Shown: positions 1 to 9,000 of the stretch, one piece after another
How the letters are laid out: each line of letters starts with the position of its first letter
Position numbering within the stretch: the first letter of the stretch is position 1
NCBI GenBank assembly: GCA_964362625.1
Contig: CAYIFA010000030.1
Span: 1 to 10,638 of the forward strand
Length of the DNA: 10,638 nt
From: CAYIFA01 sp964362625
GTDB lineage: Bacteria; Patescibacteriota; Minisyncoccia; 1-14-0-10-42-19
Reading direction: 5' to 3'
The notes under the pieces: model-generated
Told to the model about the DNA's origin: nothing
Databases searched by the model: none
The model's input: the letters and a program-made list of their open reading frames with translations, nothing else
Made by a program: the position numbers and the translations under genes

Positions 1-684
1 TAAAAATATAAAACAAGCGACCGCCCAAAGCGGTTTTAGACGAATAGCGTCTTTAATTCCACGCCAGGCATTACGCGCTGCCTCGCCGGAAGAAATAACT
101 TTTTCTTCTTTCAGAAAAACAACCGTGAACGCTATGACCAGAATCGGCGCGGCCAAGGATAAACGAACCGCTTGGGCCAGTGAATAAAATTCAGCGATAT
201 ATCCCTTGAAAAATGCGATCAAGACTCCAGCTGCTCCCAACGCAAACCATTGCGCAGATTGAAGCTTCGCGGTAGCGCCAAAACGCTGGCCTTTTTCAAC
301 CATTACCGCGTCGCACAAGACGTCGGAAAAGGCGATCCCGATTGCGGCGTTAAACAGCAAAAGTTTCACTACTTGATCCGAAAAACCGAGCCAAGCAATT
401 GCGGCATATGACCCGCTCGCTAAAATCGCGGTCAGGATAAAATAACTTTTACGCCGCGAACCAAAGATCGGGAGAAAATCAGAAATAATTCCGTAAAGCG
501 GCTTGATCACCCACGGGATCGTAAGAAAGGCAAAAAATGCCGCGCTTTCAGCCGGACTGTAGTGCCAAAGTTCCTTTGCGGTTTTTTGGAGCGCTTGAGT
601 ATGCAAGCCAGGGTTGCCGCCCATAGCCTGCAAAAAGTAATACGTGCCAACCAAAAACATCAGCCCGCGCACAGAATTGAACAT
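1..684 (-). CDS. BT1/folate-biopterin family MFS transporter, partial (C-terminus beyond left edge)
   Basis: I translated this from the minus strand: 228 residues are open to the edge of the window without a stop, so the C-terminal half is missing. It is a polytopic inner-membrane carrier. Hydrophobic segments lie at about residues 8-20, 48-62, 81-100, 106-120, 145-160 and 175-191. Family marks are the loop at residues 57-81, with PWVIKPLYG followed by SDFLP and SRRKSY, and SDVLCDAVMVE at 120-130. Both are signatures of the BT1/FBT branch of the major facilitator superfamily, whose characterised members move folates or pterins. The substrate here is inferred only; pterin or folate uptake would suit an auxotroph. 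The ATG at 684 is chosen because GAAGGAG (694-700) lies 9 nt upstream; a GTG two codons earlier would be only 3 nt from it. A terminator upstream separates it from the cytochrome gene, so it should have its own promoter, but I see no convincing one in 690-745. Confidence 0.85.
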   Translation of the reverse strand, partial: MFNSVRGLMFLVGTYYFLQAMGGNPGLHTQALQKTAKELWHYSPAESAAFFAFLTIPWVIKPLYGIISDFLPIFGSRRKSYFILTAILASGSYAAIAWLGFSDQVVKLLLFNAAIGIAFSDVLCDAVMVEKGQRFGATAKLQSAQWFALGAAGVLIAFFKGYIAEFYSLAQAVRLSLAAPILVIAFTVVFLKEEKVISSGEAARNAWRGIKDAIRLKPLWAVACFIFL

Positions 685-746
685 TCTCACCGACTCCTTC
701 TTTTTATTTATCAATGTCTACCTGAAGAATTCCTAGCATACATTGC

Positions 747-782
747 AAAAATAAGCAAAAGCCCCGTCTTTTAGACGAGGCC
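747..782 (-). terminator. Rho-independent terminator of the cytochrome/cupredoxin gene
   Basis: Read on the minus strand, GCCTCGTC (781-774), loop TAAAA, GACGGGGC (768-761) forms an 8-bp stem whose single non-Watson-Crick pair is a G-U wobble in RNA. It is followed by TTTTGCTTATTTTTG. On the plus strand the same pair is a C-A mismatch and no T-run follows, so the element acts on the minus strand. It starts 12 nt after the stop codon of the gene ending at 794. Confidence 0.85.
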
Positions 783-793
783 GATAAAATATC

Positions 794-1867
794 TTACTTT
801 CCTCCAAGATAACGGATATAATCCACCAGATTCTTAATGTCTTTGGGAGAAAGTGTCTTCCACGGCGGCATGCCTTTTTCTTGGCGGCCATCGCGGATGG
901 TGCTTTCTAATTCGCTATCGGATTTTTTCTGTATGGCATCCGAAATCAGGTTAGCCGGTTTATTCGGCAAGCTGGCCGCGGCCGGACCGTCGCCTTTACC
1001 GGATACGCCGTGACAAGCCGCGCAATTGGCATCAAAAATGGGCTTGGCAACTGTAGTGCCTTTATTAGCTCCTTTATCGGGAACCGGCAATATCGACATC
1101 AACCCCCATGCAAAGGTTTCAACCCGGGTTTCTTTGCTTTCTTCAACCTCTACCTCCAGCTCCGCGGTACCGAGCGTCTCATGCCAAACTTCCAAGGTAT
1201 GCCGCCCAACCGGAACATTTTCAATCCGAAACTCGCCATTGGCATCAGTAACATCATAATACGGATTCTTAATCACAATAATCCATCCGTTCATCCAGCT
1301 ATGCACATCGCATTTAATCTTGATCTGTTCGGGAGCGTTACCAAAAACTTTGGCAATTTTTTTCTTGAATTTCGGCTGAGCTTCGTTAAAAGGCTTATTG
1401 TTCGCTGAAAAGGTATGAATATTATGCAGCACGCCATCGGAATTAAAAATATTAACCGTACCCCCCGCCTCTATCGCCAACACATGCGGCTCGAACCTGC
1501 AGGCCTTTTGATCGAGTGTTTTTTCCTGGCGCGCGGGCATACTCCCTATATCGCTTTTCACACTAACTGTCGCCCACTTAATGCCTTTGTTTTCTAAATT
1601 TACCACCAACTCTTCTGAATATTGATGTTCTCCGCAAACCTCATTATCCTTATTGGTTTTAATCTTCTTTACAGTTAGCGGAGTCCCGTTATAAACGATC
1701 TTGCCGACGATGGAGCCGGTTTTTTCTTTTTGCGGCTCGGGATTTTCGATCCTAGTTCCAGGAACAGGCGCTTTCTCTTCATCTTTTCCTGATTTAGAAC
1801 ATCCGGAAATTGCGAGAAAAAGTCCGAATAATACTACGAAGGTTTTTCGAATTGCCTTTTTACTCAC
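794..1867 (-). CDS. Lipoprotein with cupredoxin-like, carboxypeptidase-regulatory-like and cytochrome c domains
   Basis: A 357-aa exported electron-transfer protein. Residues 1-22 are a lipoprotein signal peptide with lipobox ISGC and acylated Cys23, followed by a charged, Pro-rich linker. Residues about 50-200 form a cupredoxin-like domain with candidate type-1 copper ligands His148 (in LHNIH), Cys186, His189 and Met192 (in CDVHSWM). Extra conserved cysteines lie at 78 and 123. Residues 201-250 form a beta domain of the CarboxypepD-regulatory kind (DANGEFRIENVPVGRHTLEV, then WHETLG). Residues 275-355 are a class I cytochrome c with heme motif CAACH (282-286) and probable distal ligand Met333 in GMPPW. 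Proteins with this copper and beta-domain pairing are known in respiratory bacteria; the exact partner is unknown. Start: GTG at 1867 with a perfect AAGGAGG 6 nt upstream. It has its own promoter and terminator, so it is probably monocistronic. Covalent heme attachment needs a maturation system not seen here. Confidence 0.88.
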   Translation of the reverse strand: MSKKAIRKTFVVLFGLFLAISGCSKSGKDEEKAPVPGTRIENPEPQKEKTGSIVGKIVYNGTPLTVKKIKTNKDNEVCGEHQYSEELVVNLENKGIKWATVSVKSDIGSMPARQEKTLDQKACRFEPHVLAIEAGGTVNIFNSDGVLHNIHTFSANNKPFNEAQPKFKKKIAKVFGNAPEQIKIKCDVHSWMNGWIIVIKNPYYDVTDANGEFRIENVPVGRHTLEVWHETLGTAELEVEVEESKETRVETFAWGLMSILPVPDKGANKGTTVAKPIFDANCAACHGVSGKGDGPAAASLPNKPANLISDAIQKKSDSELESTIRDGRQEKGMPPWKTLSPKDIKNLVDYIRYLGGK

Positions 1868-1904
1868 CAGCTACCTCCTTATTTGTTTTTTCATTTCTAG
1901 AACC

Positions 1905-1932
1905 AGTATATAAAACACGGCCAAAATTTCAA
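1905..1932 (-). promoter_or_regulatory. Sigma-70-type promoter of the cytochrome/cupredoxin gene
   Basis: On the minus strand, TTGAAA (1932-1927), a 16-nt spacer and TATACT (1910-1905) make a good housekeeping promoter. The -35 box overlaps the TGA stop codon of the upstream lipoprotein gene. Transcription would start near 1898, giving a leader of about 30 nt that contains the AAGGAGG ribosome binding site. Confidence 0.65.
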
Positions 1933-2411
1933 GATAAAACGTATTCGCATTTCTTAAATAACGGATCGCGATGAAAAATATCTCCAAAGGCCCGCCGCCC
2001 AGTCCGCCACAAATAAACATGAATCCACTCATGACGTAATTTGGACGCCCAAATATAATCGCTCCGCAAATATATCCTGATGCCGTCAGCAAATCCAGCG
2101 GATTTTTTACCTAATACATAGAGCATTTCTGGAGGAAGTAATACTAAGGGTACATCTTTCAATTCTTGTCCGGGAAATTCGCTGTCGTTAATGCAAGTTT
2201 TTAATGTTTCAAAACCCAATTCTACTGCGTCGGATATAGCTTTCATTTTTTCTTCTATATCGCGCCCACTTTCGTTTACAATAGTAAATCCTGAAGGAAT
2301 AGTGATTTTCCTTCCGCCTAATCCAAGATCTTGTTTTACATATATTATCGGAACGCTACAACCAGCCAAAATCGCCCAAGAACACAAAACCAAAAGTAGG
2401 CGACCAAGCAT
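1929..2411 (-). CDS. Small lipoprotein with HExxH motif, putative zinc metallopeptidase
   Basis: This is 160 aa and I do not recognise a named family. Residues 1-17 are a hydrophobic signal peptide ending in lipobox LAGC, so Cys18 should be lipidated and the protein anchored outside the cytoplasmic membrane. Near the C-terminus HEWIH (127-131) fits the zincin HExxH signature, with Glu128 as a possible catalytic base. His147 in FHRDPLF is a candidate third zinc ligand 16 residues beyond His131. The H-x3-F arrangement after HExxH recalls SprT-like or minigluzincin folds, but the protein is much smaller than most secreted peptidases. The only other marked feature is Pro-rich LVLLPPEMLY (89-98). 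The ATG at 2411 follows AAAGG by 7 nt. It lies 56 nt after rpoC with no hairpin between, so read-through from rpoC is possible. Export is well supported; peptidase activity is inferred from the motif alone. Confidence 0.7.
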   Translation of the reverse strand: MLGRLLLVLCSWAILAGCSVPIIYVKQDLGLGGRKITIPSGFTIVNESGRDIEEKMKAISDAVELGFETLKTCINDSEFPGQELKDVPLVLLPPEMLYVLGKKSAGFADGIRIYLRSDYIWASKLRHEWIHVYLWRTGRRAFGDIFHRDPLFKKCEYVLS

Positions 2412-2447
2412 CTTTTCGCCTTTCTCTTTATCTGTTAATCTTTTTTA

Positions 2448-2476
2448 AGTATAACGGCTTTTATAGCTCAATCCAA
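2448..2476 (-). promoter_or_regulatory. Possible weak promoter for the HExxH lipoprotein gene
   Basis: On the minus strand TTGGAT (2476-2471), a 17-nt spacer and TATACT (2453-2448) lie at the rpoC stop codon. The -10 box is good, but the -35 box matches the consensus only in TTG. Transcription would begin near 2441, 30 nt before the ATG. It may supplement read-through from rpoC. Confidence 0.35.
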
Positions 2477-5400
2477 TTTTTTTACAAAACCGGTGCCGGC
2501 TGGAATCAAGCGGCCAATGATGACGTTTTCCTTAAGACCGCGCAGACGGTCTTCTTTACCCTCAATCGCGGCGGAAATCAAAACCCGCGCTGTTTCCTGA
2601 AAAGACGCCGCGGATAAAAAGCTGGACGTGGTGAGCGCGGAACGCGTAACCCCTAAGAGTAACCCGGCGCCTTCGGCTGGTTTTCCGCCATCTTTCTTAT
2701 TTTTTTCATTAGTTTCCAAGAGTTCCGAAGACTCAATTATATCTCCGACGGCAAGGGTGGTGGACCCGGCGTCAGTTACGCGAACCCGCGAAAACATCTG
2801 ACGCACCATTATTTCCACATGCTTTTCGTTTAAAGGCGCGCCTTGCAGTGTATAAATCTTACTTACTTCATCAAGAATATATTTCTGGGCGGCGTATGCT
2901 CCGGCCAACTGAAATAAATTGCGGATATCAATTGGGCCGTCAGAAATTCGATCCCCGGGATTAACCGATGCCCCAACCGCAACAAGCATTATTCTACCAA
3001 ACGGAACAAGGATATCGTGTGTTTCTGAAGTTTTTTTAGAGCGCTTGGAGCCGGCCGGTTCAGTTAAAACTCTCACCAGTTTATCACGTCCCTGTGATGT
3101 TATTTCCAAAACCTCTCCTCTTACATCCGAGATAATTGCCGGATTGGCTGGTATGCGGACTTCAAAAATTTCGTCCACGCGCGGCAGGCCAAGCGTAATA
3201 TCGCCGGCTGACGCGATACCGCCAAGATGAAACGTACGCATGGTCAACTGAGTACCGGGCTCTCCGATTGATTGTGCCGCGACGATGCCCACTGCTTCGC
3301 CAAGCTTTACAATCTCATTAGAACCAAGGTCGTAGCCGTAGCAAACCTGGCATAAACCGCGAATAACCCGGCAAGAAACGGGTGAACGCAGTATCAGTTC
3401 GCTATCCGCCGGTAAAATTTCGGAAATTTTGTCAGCGTCATCATAAGAAATAAGGTGCCCTTTTTTAAAGATGATTTTCCCACCCTGATCTTTGATGTCG
3501 GAAAGCAGGACGCGTCCGAAAATGCGCCGGGAAAAATTTTTTCCGTACTCCTCGCTATCATGGCGCTTAATGCGTAATCCGGTGGTATCGCCGCAGTCGT
3601 GTTCAATAACAATAACATCTTGCGCTACGTCCACCAGCCGGCGAGTTAAATAACCTGCCGCCGCAGTTTTAAGCGCAGTATCGGCAGTTCCCTTTCTTGC
3701 GCCGTGAGTAGAAATAAAATACTCCAAAACGTTTAACCCTTCTTTATAATTGGAAGTGATCGGAAATTCGATTATTCGTCCGGCTGGATTTCTCACCAAA
3801 CCCCGCAATCCGGCCATCTGCGCCACTTGATCCCATGAGCCGCGCGCGGCTGAACTCACCATGCTAAACACCGGTCCATACGAATCAAGGCAGCCGGGGA
3901 CCAGACGATCAACCCTTTGCTTTACTTCAGTCCATATTTCGATGATGCGCCGGTAACGTTCTTCATCAGTAAGTAAACCGTTGTTGTATGCTCCGTAAAC
4001 TTTCTTGGCTTCTATCTCGGCTTCCGCAATAATCTGCGTCTTTTCCGGAGGAGTGCGCAGATCATCTATCCCCCAGCTAATTCCGGCCTTAGTGGAATAT
4101 TCAAAACCAAACGCTTTAATCTTATCCAAAACCTCCGGAGCAGCACTTCGTCCATATTGCGCTATGATCTTCGCAATTATTTTTGAAAGGTCCTTTTTAA
4201 TCACTTCTTTGTTTATAAACTCGAAGTCTTCGGGGAGAACGCTATTGAACAGCAATCGTCCGACGCTCGTCTCAATAATTCCCGGCCCCGCCTCCTGATA
4301 CTTGGATTTGCCGGGAACCCGGACTTTAATTTTAGCCTGAAAATCAGTGTGGCCCATCTCATAAGATAAAATCGCTTCATTTGGATTTGCAAAAATTTTT
4401 CCTTCGCCGCGACTGCCCTCGTGAATTTTGGTAAGCCAAAAACATCCGAGCACCATGTCTTGCTGGGCATTAACAATTGGCGCCCCGGTTCCGGGTTTAG
4501 TCAGATTTTTGACCGAAGCCATAATCTCGCGGGCTTCACGCTGGGCGTCTTCGGTCAAAGGCACGTGCACCGCCATCTGGTCGCCATCAAAGTCGGCGTT
4601 AAAGGCCTCGCAAACCAACGGATGGATTTGAATGGCATTACCCTCGATAAGAACCGGCTGAAAAGCCTGAATACCCAGGCGATGCAAAGTTGGGGCGCGA
4701 TTCAACAGCACGTGCTTGCCGGCGATGACTTCTTCCAATATTGCCCAGACTTCCGGAGTAGCCTCATCAATCAGCCGCCCGGAACTGCGGATATTATGAG
4801 CAATACCTCGCTCAATCAACTTAGAAATAACAAAAGGCCGGAAAAGTTCTAAGGCCATGTGCTTTGGAAGACCGCACTGATGAAGCTTTAGGTCTGGTCC
4901 GACAACGATGACCGAGCGTCCGGAATAATCAACTCGTTTGCCTAAAAGATTTTGACGGAATCTACCGCGCTTACCCTTAAGCGCATCGGCCAGAGAATTG
5001 AGCGGCCGTTTTTGGGCTTGCGCCGTAGCGGCTTGCTGGCCGGTTCTTTTTATAGAATTATCAATTAAGGCATCTACCGCCTCTTGCAGCATTCTTTTTT
5101 CGTTACGTGTTATCACTTCCGGAGCGCGAATTTCTATTAGTTTTTTGAGCCGGTTATTACGGTTGATAACGCGGCGATAAAGGTCGTTTACGTCGGAAGT
5201 CGCATGCCGGCCGCCATCCAACTGGACCATCGGACGTAACGCCGGCGGAATAATCGGCAACACTGACAAAAACATCCATTCTGGACGCGTCCCGGATCTT
5301 AGCATCGCTTTTACCAAACTCAAGCGCTTAGCTACTCTCCGCTTTAATTGCACGGGAGCAACTTCATGCTCGTCTTTTAGAACGCGCTCAAGTTTTTCTA

Positions 5401-6076
5401 AGTCAAACCGGCGGCAGATATCATAAAGCGCCTCGGCTCCGATGCCGGCTTCAAAAACATCACCGTAACGAAGACTCAAGTCATGATATTCTGCTTCAGA
5501 AATTACCCGCCGCTCTTTGATGCCGGCAAGTATATTTCGCGCGGAATTCGCGGATTCGCGCAAAGCCGCCTCTTCCTTTTTAGTCTTGGTCTGCTTTAAT
5601 TTGGTTTGCAATTCCCGCTCGATTTCTTCTCCGGAATTTTTAACCGAATTTTCATTAACTTTAGTTATGATATAGCCGCCAAAATAAATCACCCGTTCAA
5701 GATCCGGCACCGACAATTCTAACAAGAGTCCGAGCCGCGAAGGGACTCCGCGGACAAACCAAATGTGGGTTACCGGAACCGCCAATAAAATATGCCCCAT
5801 TCGTTCACGCCGGACCACCGACCTGGTTACTTCCACTCCGCATTTATCACAAACGATCCCTTTGTAACGAATGCGACGGTATTTCCCGCAATGGCATTCA
5901 AAATCCTTTTCTGGGCCGAAGATGCGTTCGTCAAAAAGCCCGTCCTTTTCCGGCCGCTGGGTGCGGTAATTGATTGTTTCCGGTTTGGTGACTTCGCCAT
6001 AAGACCACGACTTAATACGCTCGGGAGAAGCGAGGCGCAAGACTATTGATTTAAAGTCGGTTACCTTGGTGTCCAT
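2468..6076 (-). CDS. rpoC: DNA-directed RNA polymerase subunit beta'
   Basis: The catalytic beta' subunit of RNA polymerase, 1202 aa, comparable with short Gram-positive forms and lacking the large lineage insert that enteric bacteria carry in the trigger loop. The N-terminal zinc site is Cys61, Cys63, Cys76 and Cys79. The catalytic NADFDGD is at 493-499, with Asp495, Asp497 and Asp499 binding the active-site magnesium. The bridge-helix region is about 757-815. The second zinc site is Cys828, Cys902, Cys909 and Cys912. The trigger loop starts around GEPGTQLTMRTFHLGG (938-953). A short Lys-rich insert sits near 1005-1020. It begins 5 nt after rpoB and is surely cotranscribed with it. Only a weak purine stretch (AAGAAAT) precedes the ATG, so translation may be coupled to rpoB. 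No terminator hairpin is visible after its TGA stop. Confidence 0.98.
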   Translation of the reverse strand: MDTKVTDFKSIVLRLASPERIKSWSYGEVTKPETINYRTQRPEKDGLFDERIFGPEKDFECHCGKYRRIRYKGIVCDKCGVEVTRSVVRRERMGHILLAVPVTHIWFVRGVPSRLGLLLELSVPDLERVIYFGGYIITKVNENSVKNSGEEIERELQTKLKQTKTKKEEAALRESANSARNILAGIKERRVISEAEYHDLSLRYGDVFEAGIGAEALYDICRRFDLEKLERVLKDEHEVAPVQLKRRVAKRLSLVKAMLRSGTRPEWMFLSVLPIIPPALRPMVQLDGGRHATSDVNDLYRRVINRNNRLKKLIEIRAPEVITRNEKRMLQEAVDALIDNSIKRTGQQAATAQAQKRPLNSLADALKGKRGRFRQNLLGKRVDYSGRSVIVVGPDLKLHQCGLPKHMALELFRPFVISKLIERGIAHNIRSSGRLIDEATPEVWAILEEVIAGKHVLLNRAPTLHRLGIQAFQPVLIEGNAIQIHPLVCEAFNADFDGDQMAVHVPLTEDAQREAREIMASVKNLTKPGTGAPIVNAQQDMVLGCFWLTKIHEGSRGEGKIFANPNEAILSYEMGHTDFQAKIKVRVPGKSKYQEAGPGIIETSVGRLLFNSVLPEDFEFINKEVIKKDLSKIIAKIIAQYGRSAAPEVLDKIKAFGFEYSTKAGISWGIDDLRTPPEKTQIIAEAEIEAKKVYGAYNNGLLTDEERYRRIIEIWTEVKQRVDRLVPGCLDSYGPVFSMVSSAARGSWDQVAQMAGLRGLVRNPAGRIIEFPITSNYKEGLNVLEYFISTHGARKGTADTALKTAAAGYLTRRLVDVAQDVIVIEHDCGDTTGLRIKRHDSEEYGKNFSRRIFGRVLLSDIKDQGGKIIFKKGHLISYDDADKISEILPADSELILRSPVSCRVIRGLCQVCYGYDLGSNEIVKLGEAVGIVAAQSIGEPGTQLTMRTFHLGGIASAGDITLGLPRVDEIFEVRIPANPAIISDVRGEVLEITSQGRDKLVRVLTEPAGSKRSKKTSETHDILVPFGRIMLVAVGASVNPGDRISDGPIDIRNLFQLAGAYAAQKYILDEVSKIYTLQGAPLNEKHVEIMVRQMFSRVRVTDAGSTTLAVGDIIESSELLETNEKNKKDGGKPAEGAGLLLGVTRSALTTSSFLSAASFQETARVLISAAIEGKEDRLRGLKENVIIGRLIPAGTGFVKKLD

Positions 6077-6081
6077 ATTTC

Positions 6082-9000
6082 TTAAATTCTTTTGGCTGGT
6101 ATTCTGCCTCGTCTTGCGGCCATTCTTTCGAGCCCCGCTTCTTCTTCCATTTCCATCTCGAGCCCCGAAACATCCACCCCTTTCAGCTCTACTTCCAATG
6201 CGAGACCGCGCAATTCATTTACCAGCACATGGAAGGATGCCGGCAAATGCGGACTTTTGAACGGCTCGCTCCTGATAATCGCGTCGTAAGCCGCGGCCCG
6301 CCCCAGCACATCGTCCGATTTAATGGTAAGCATTTCCTGCAATGTGGAAGCCGCTCCATATCCTTCAAGCGCCCAAACCTCCATTTCGCCAAAACGCTGT
6401 CCGCCGCCTTGCGCTTTGCCGCCGAGCGGTTGTTGGGTAATCAAAGAATAAGAGCCGATGGAACGCATGTGGATTTTATCTTCAACCATGTGAATTAGTT
6501 TCATCATATAAATCTTACCGACTGTTACTTTTTGGCCGAACTTTTCCCCATTACGGCCATCGTACATGTCAATTTTTCCTGATGATGGCATGCCGGACTT
6601 GACTAGCTCACCTCTTATTTCCTCATCGGTGGCGCCCTGAAATGGCGGCACGATCGCCTGATAGCCAAGGCGGCTTGCCGCCCAACCTAAATGCGTTTCA
6701 AGAACCTGACCGATATTCATACGGCTGGCTACTCCCAGCGGGTTTAAAATAATGTCTACCGGAGAGCCATCTTCCAAATACGGCATATCCTCTTCCGGAA
6801 GAATTTTTGAGATAACGCCCTTGTTGCCGTGACGACCGGCCAATTTATCGCCAACCGAAACTTTCCGCAACTGCGCGATTTCAATCTGAATCATTTTTAT
6901 TACGCCGGTTTCCAGTTTATCGCCGCGCTCGCGCGCAAAAACCCGGACTCCAACCACGCGGCCTTGCTTGCCATGCGGCATTCTTAATGAAGTATCTCTT
7001 ACATCGCGTACTTTTTCGCCAAAAATTGCCCGGAGCAATCGTTCTTCCGGCGTAAGCTCGGTCTCGCCCTTTGGAGTAATCTTGCCTACTAAAATATCGC
7101 CGGGACGAACTTCGGCGCCGATCCGCACGATACCGTCTTCATCCAAGTCCTTCAATTTTTCCTCGCCGACATTGGGAATATCATAAGTAGTTATTTCCGG
7201 GCCGAGCTTGGTGTCTCTAACTGCCAATTGAAAATCTTCGATGTGCACTGATGTAAAAATGTCTTCGCGAACCAAACGTTCCGATATTATAATCGCGTCT
7301 TCATAGTTGGCGCCGCCCCATGAAAGAAAGGCCACCAACACATTTTGCCCAAGAGCTAGTTCGCCGCGATCCGAAGACGAAACATCCGCTAGCGCCTGGC
7401 CTTTCTTTACATTTTCACCAAGCGAAATAATCGGATGTTGAGTAATGACGGTATATTCATTAGACCGCAGATAGTTAACCAACGGATATTCAATTGTTTT
7501 TTTCTTGGTTTTTAAGATTATTTTTTTAGCGTCGACATACTCAATTACGCCATCGTCATCGGCAACAATTACCCGGCCGGAATCGCGCGCGGCCTTTCCT
7601 TCAAACCCGGTTGCCACCAGCGGTGCTTGCGGCCGTATACAGGGAGTTGCCTGCTTCTGCATGTTAGATCCCATCATTGCGCGGTTGGCGTCATCATGAT
7701 CCAAAAAAGGGATGAGCGAAGTTCCAACGCTAAGGGCCTGCTGCGGAGAAACGTCTATATAGTTTACTTCGCTCGGATCAACTAAACCGGCCTGCCCCCT
7801 GACACGCGCCTGGACCTTCGGGCCAAGCAATTTACCGTTTTCATCATAAAGCGCAGTGGCCGAAGCAATACTAACCTCTAATTCCTGAAAAGCAGTCAGA
7901 TAGTCCAATCCCGGCGCAATCACCCCGTCCACAACTTTTCGATAAGGCGTCTCTAGAATTCCGAAGCTGTTTACTTTTGAAAAATTCGCCAAATGAACCA
8001 CCAACCCGATATTCGGCCCCTCCGGAGTTTGAATCGGACAAATGCGGCCATAGTGCGAAGGGTGAGCGTCTCTAACCTCAAAACCAGCTCTCTCCCGTGT
8101 AAGGCCGCCCTGGCCAAGCGCGCTTAATCGCCGCAGATGTTCAAGTTCTGAAAGAATATTGTCCTGATCCATAAACTGCGACAACTGGTTGGTGGTGAAA
8201 AATTCTTTTAAAACCGCCATTACCGGGCGTGAATTTATGAGTTGAGCCGGAGTAACAATAAAAACATCAAGCGTACTCATCCGGTCTTGAATCGCCTTTT
8301 TCATGCGGGTGAAGCCGACGCGCAACCGCTGCTGAAGCAGTTCGCCAACCGCCCGCACCCGACGGTTACCAAGATGATCAATATCATCCTGCTGCGCGTT
8401 GGGCGTTAAGTTAAGCTTAATAACCCGTGAAATTACGTGGACCAAATCTCCGCCGGTGAGTGTGCGCGAAGCATGCTCAATGTTCTCTAGGTCCAAGTCA
8501 AGACGCTCATTAAACTTATAGCGGCCGACCAATGACAAATCGTATCGCTCCGGCGAAAATAAAGCTTTCAAAAACTGACGAGCGTTATCAACCGTGGCCA
8601 ACTCCCCTAGTCGAATGCGCTTATAAATTTCGAGAAATGCCTCATTGGCATCGTTAGTGCTGTCTTTAGCCAGAGTATTTCGAATATAATTAAGAGCAGT
8701 GTCGTCCTGTTTTGAAAATGCCGCGATAATCGCATCGTTGGATTCAAAACCGAAAATGCGCAGTAACGCGGTAACCGGAAATTTCCGCTTGCGGTCAATC
8801 CGGACATACAACGCTTCATCTAATCCAGTTTCAATTTCAATCCAGGCGCCGCGGGAAGGAATAATTTTCGCTCCAAAATATTTTCGCCCGCGCAGAATAT
8901 TTGCCCGGAAATAAACCCCGAATGACCGGACAAGCTGGGTAACAATAACTCGCTCTACTCCGTTTACGATAAAAGTGCCCCTGGGCGTCATCAGTGGCAA

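Noticed and set aside
1010..1408. Plus-strand 132-codon open frame inside the cytochrome gene
   Set aside because: It is antisense to a gene with clear signal peptide, copper and heme motifs, and has no recognisable domain or ribosome binding site.
2468..2470. Possible UGA recoding as in Gracilibacteria or SR1
   Set aside because: rpoC and the HExxH lipoprotein end at TGA where their sequences are complete, and no conserved gene is interrupted by an in-frame TGA.
4421..4852. Plus-strand 143-codon open frame inside rpoC
   Set aside because: It lies opposite the catalytic core of rpoC, including NADFDGD, so its openness reflects constrained rpoC codons.
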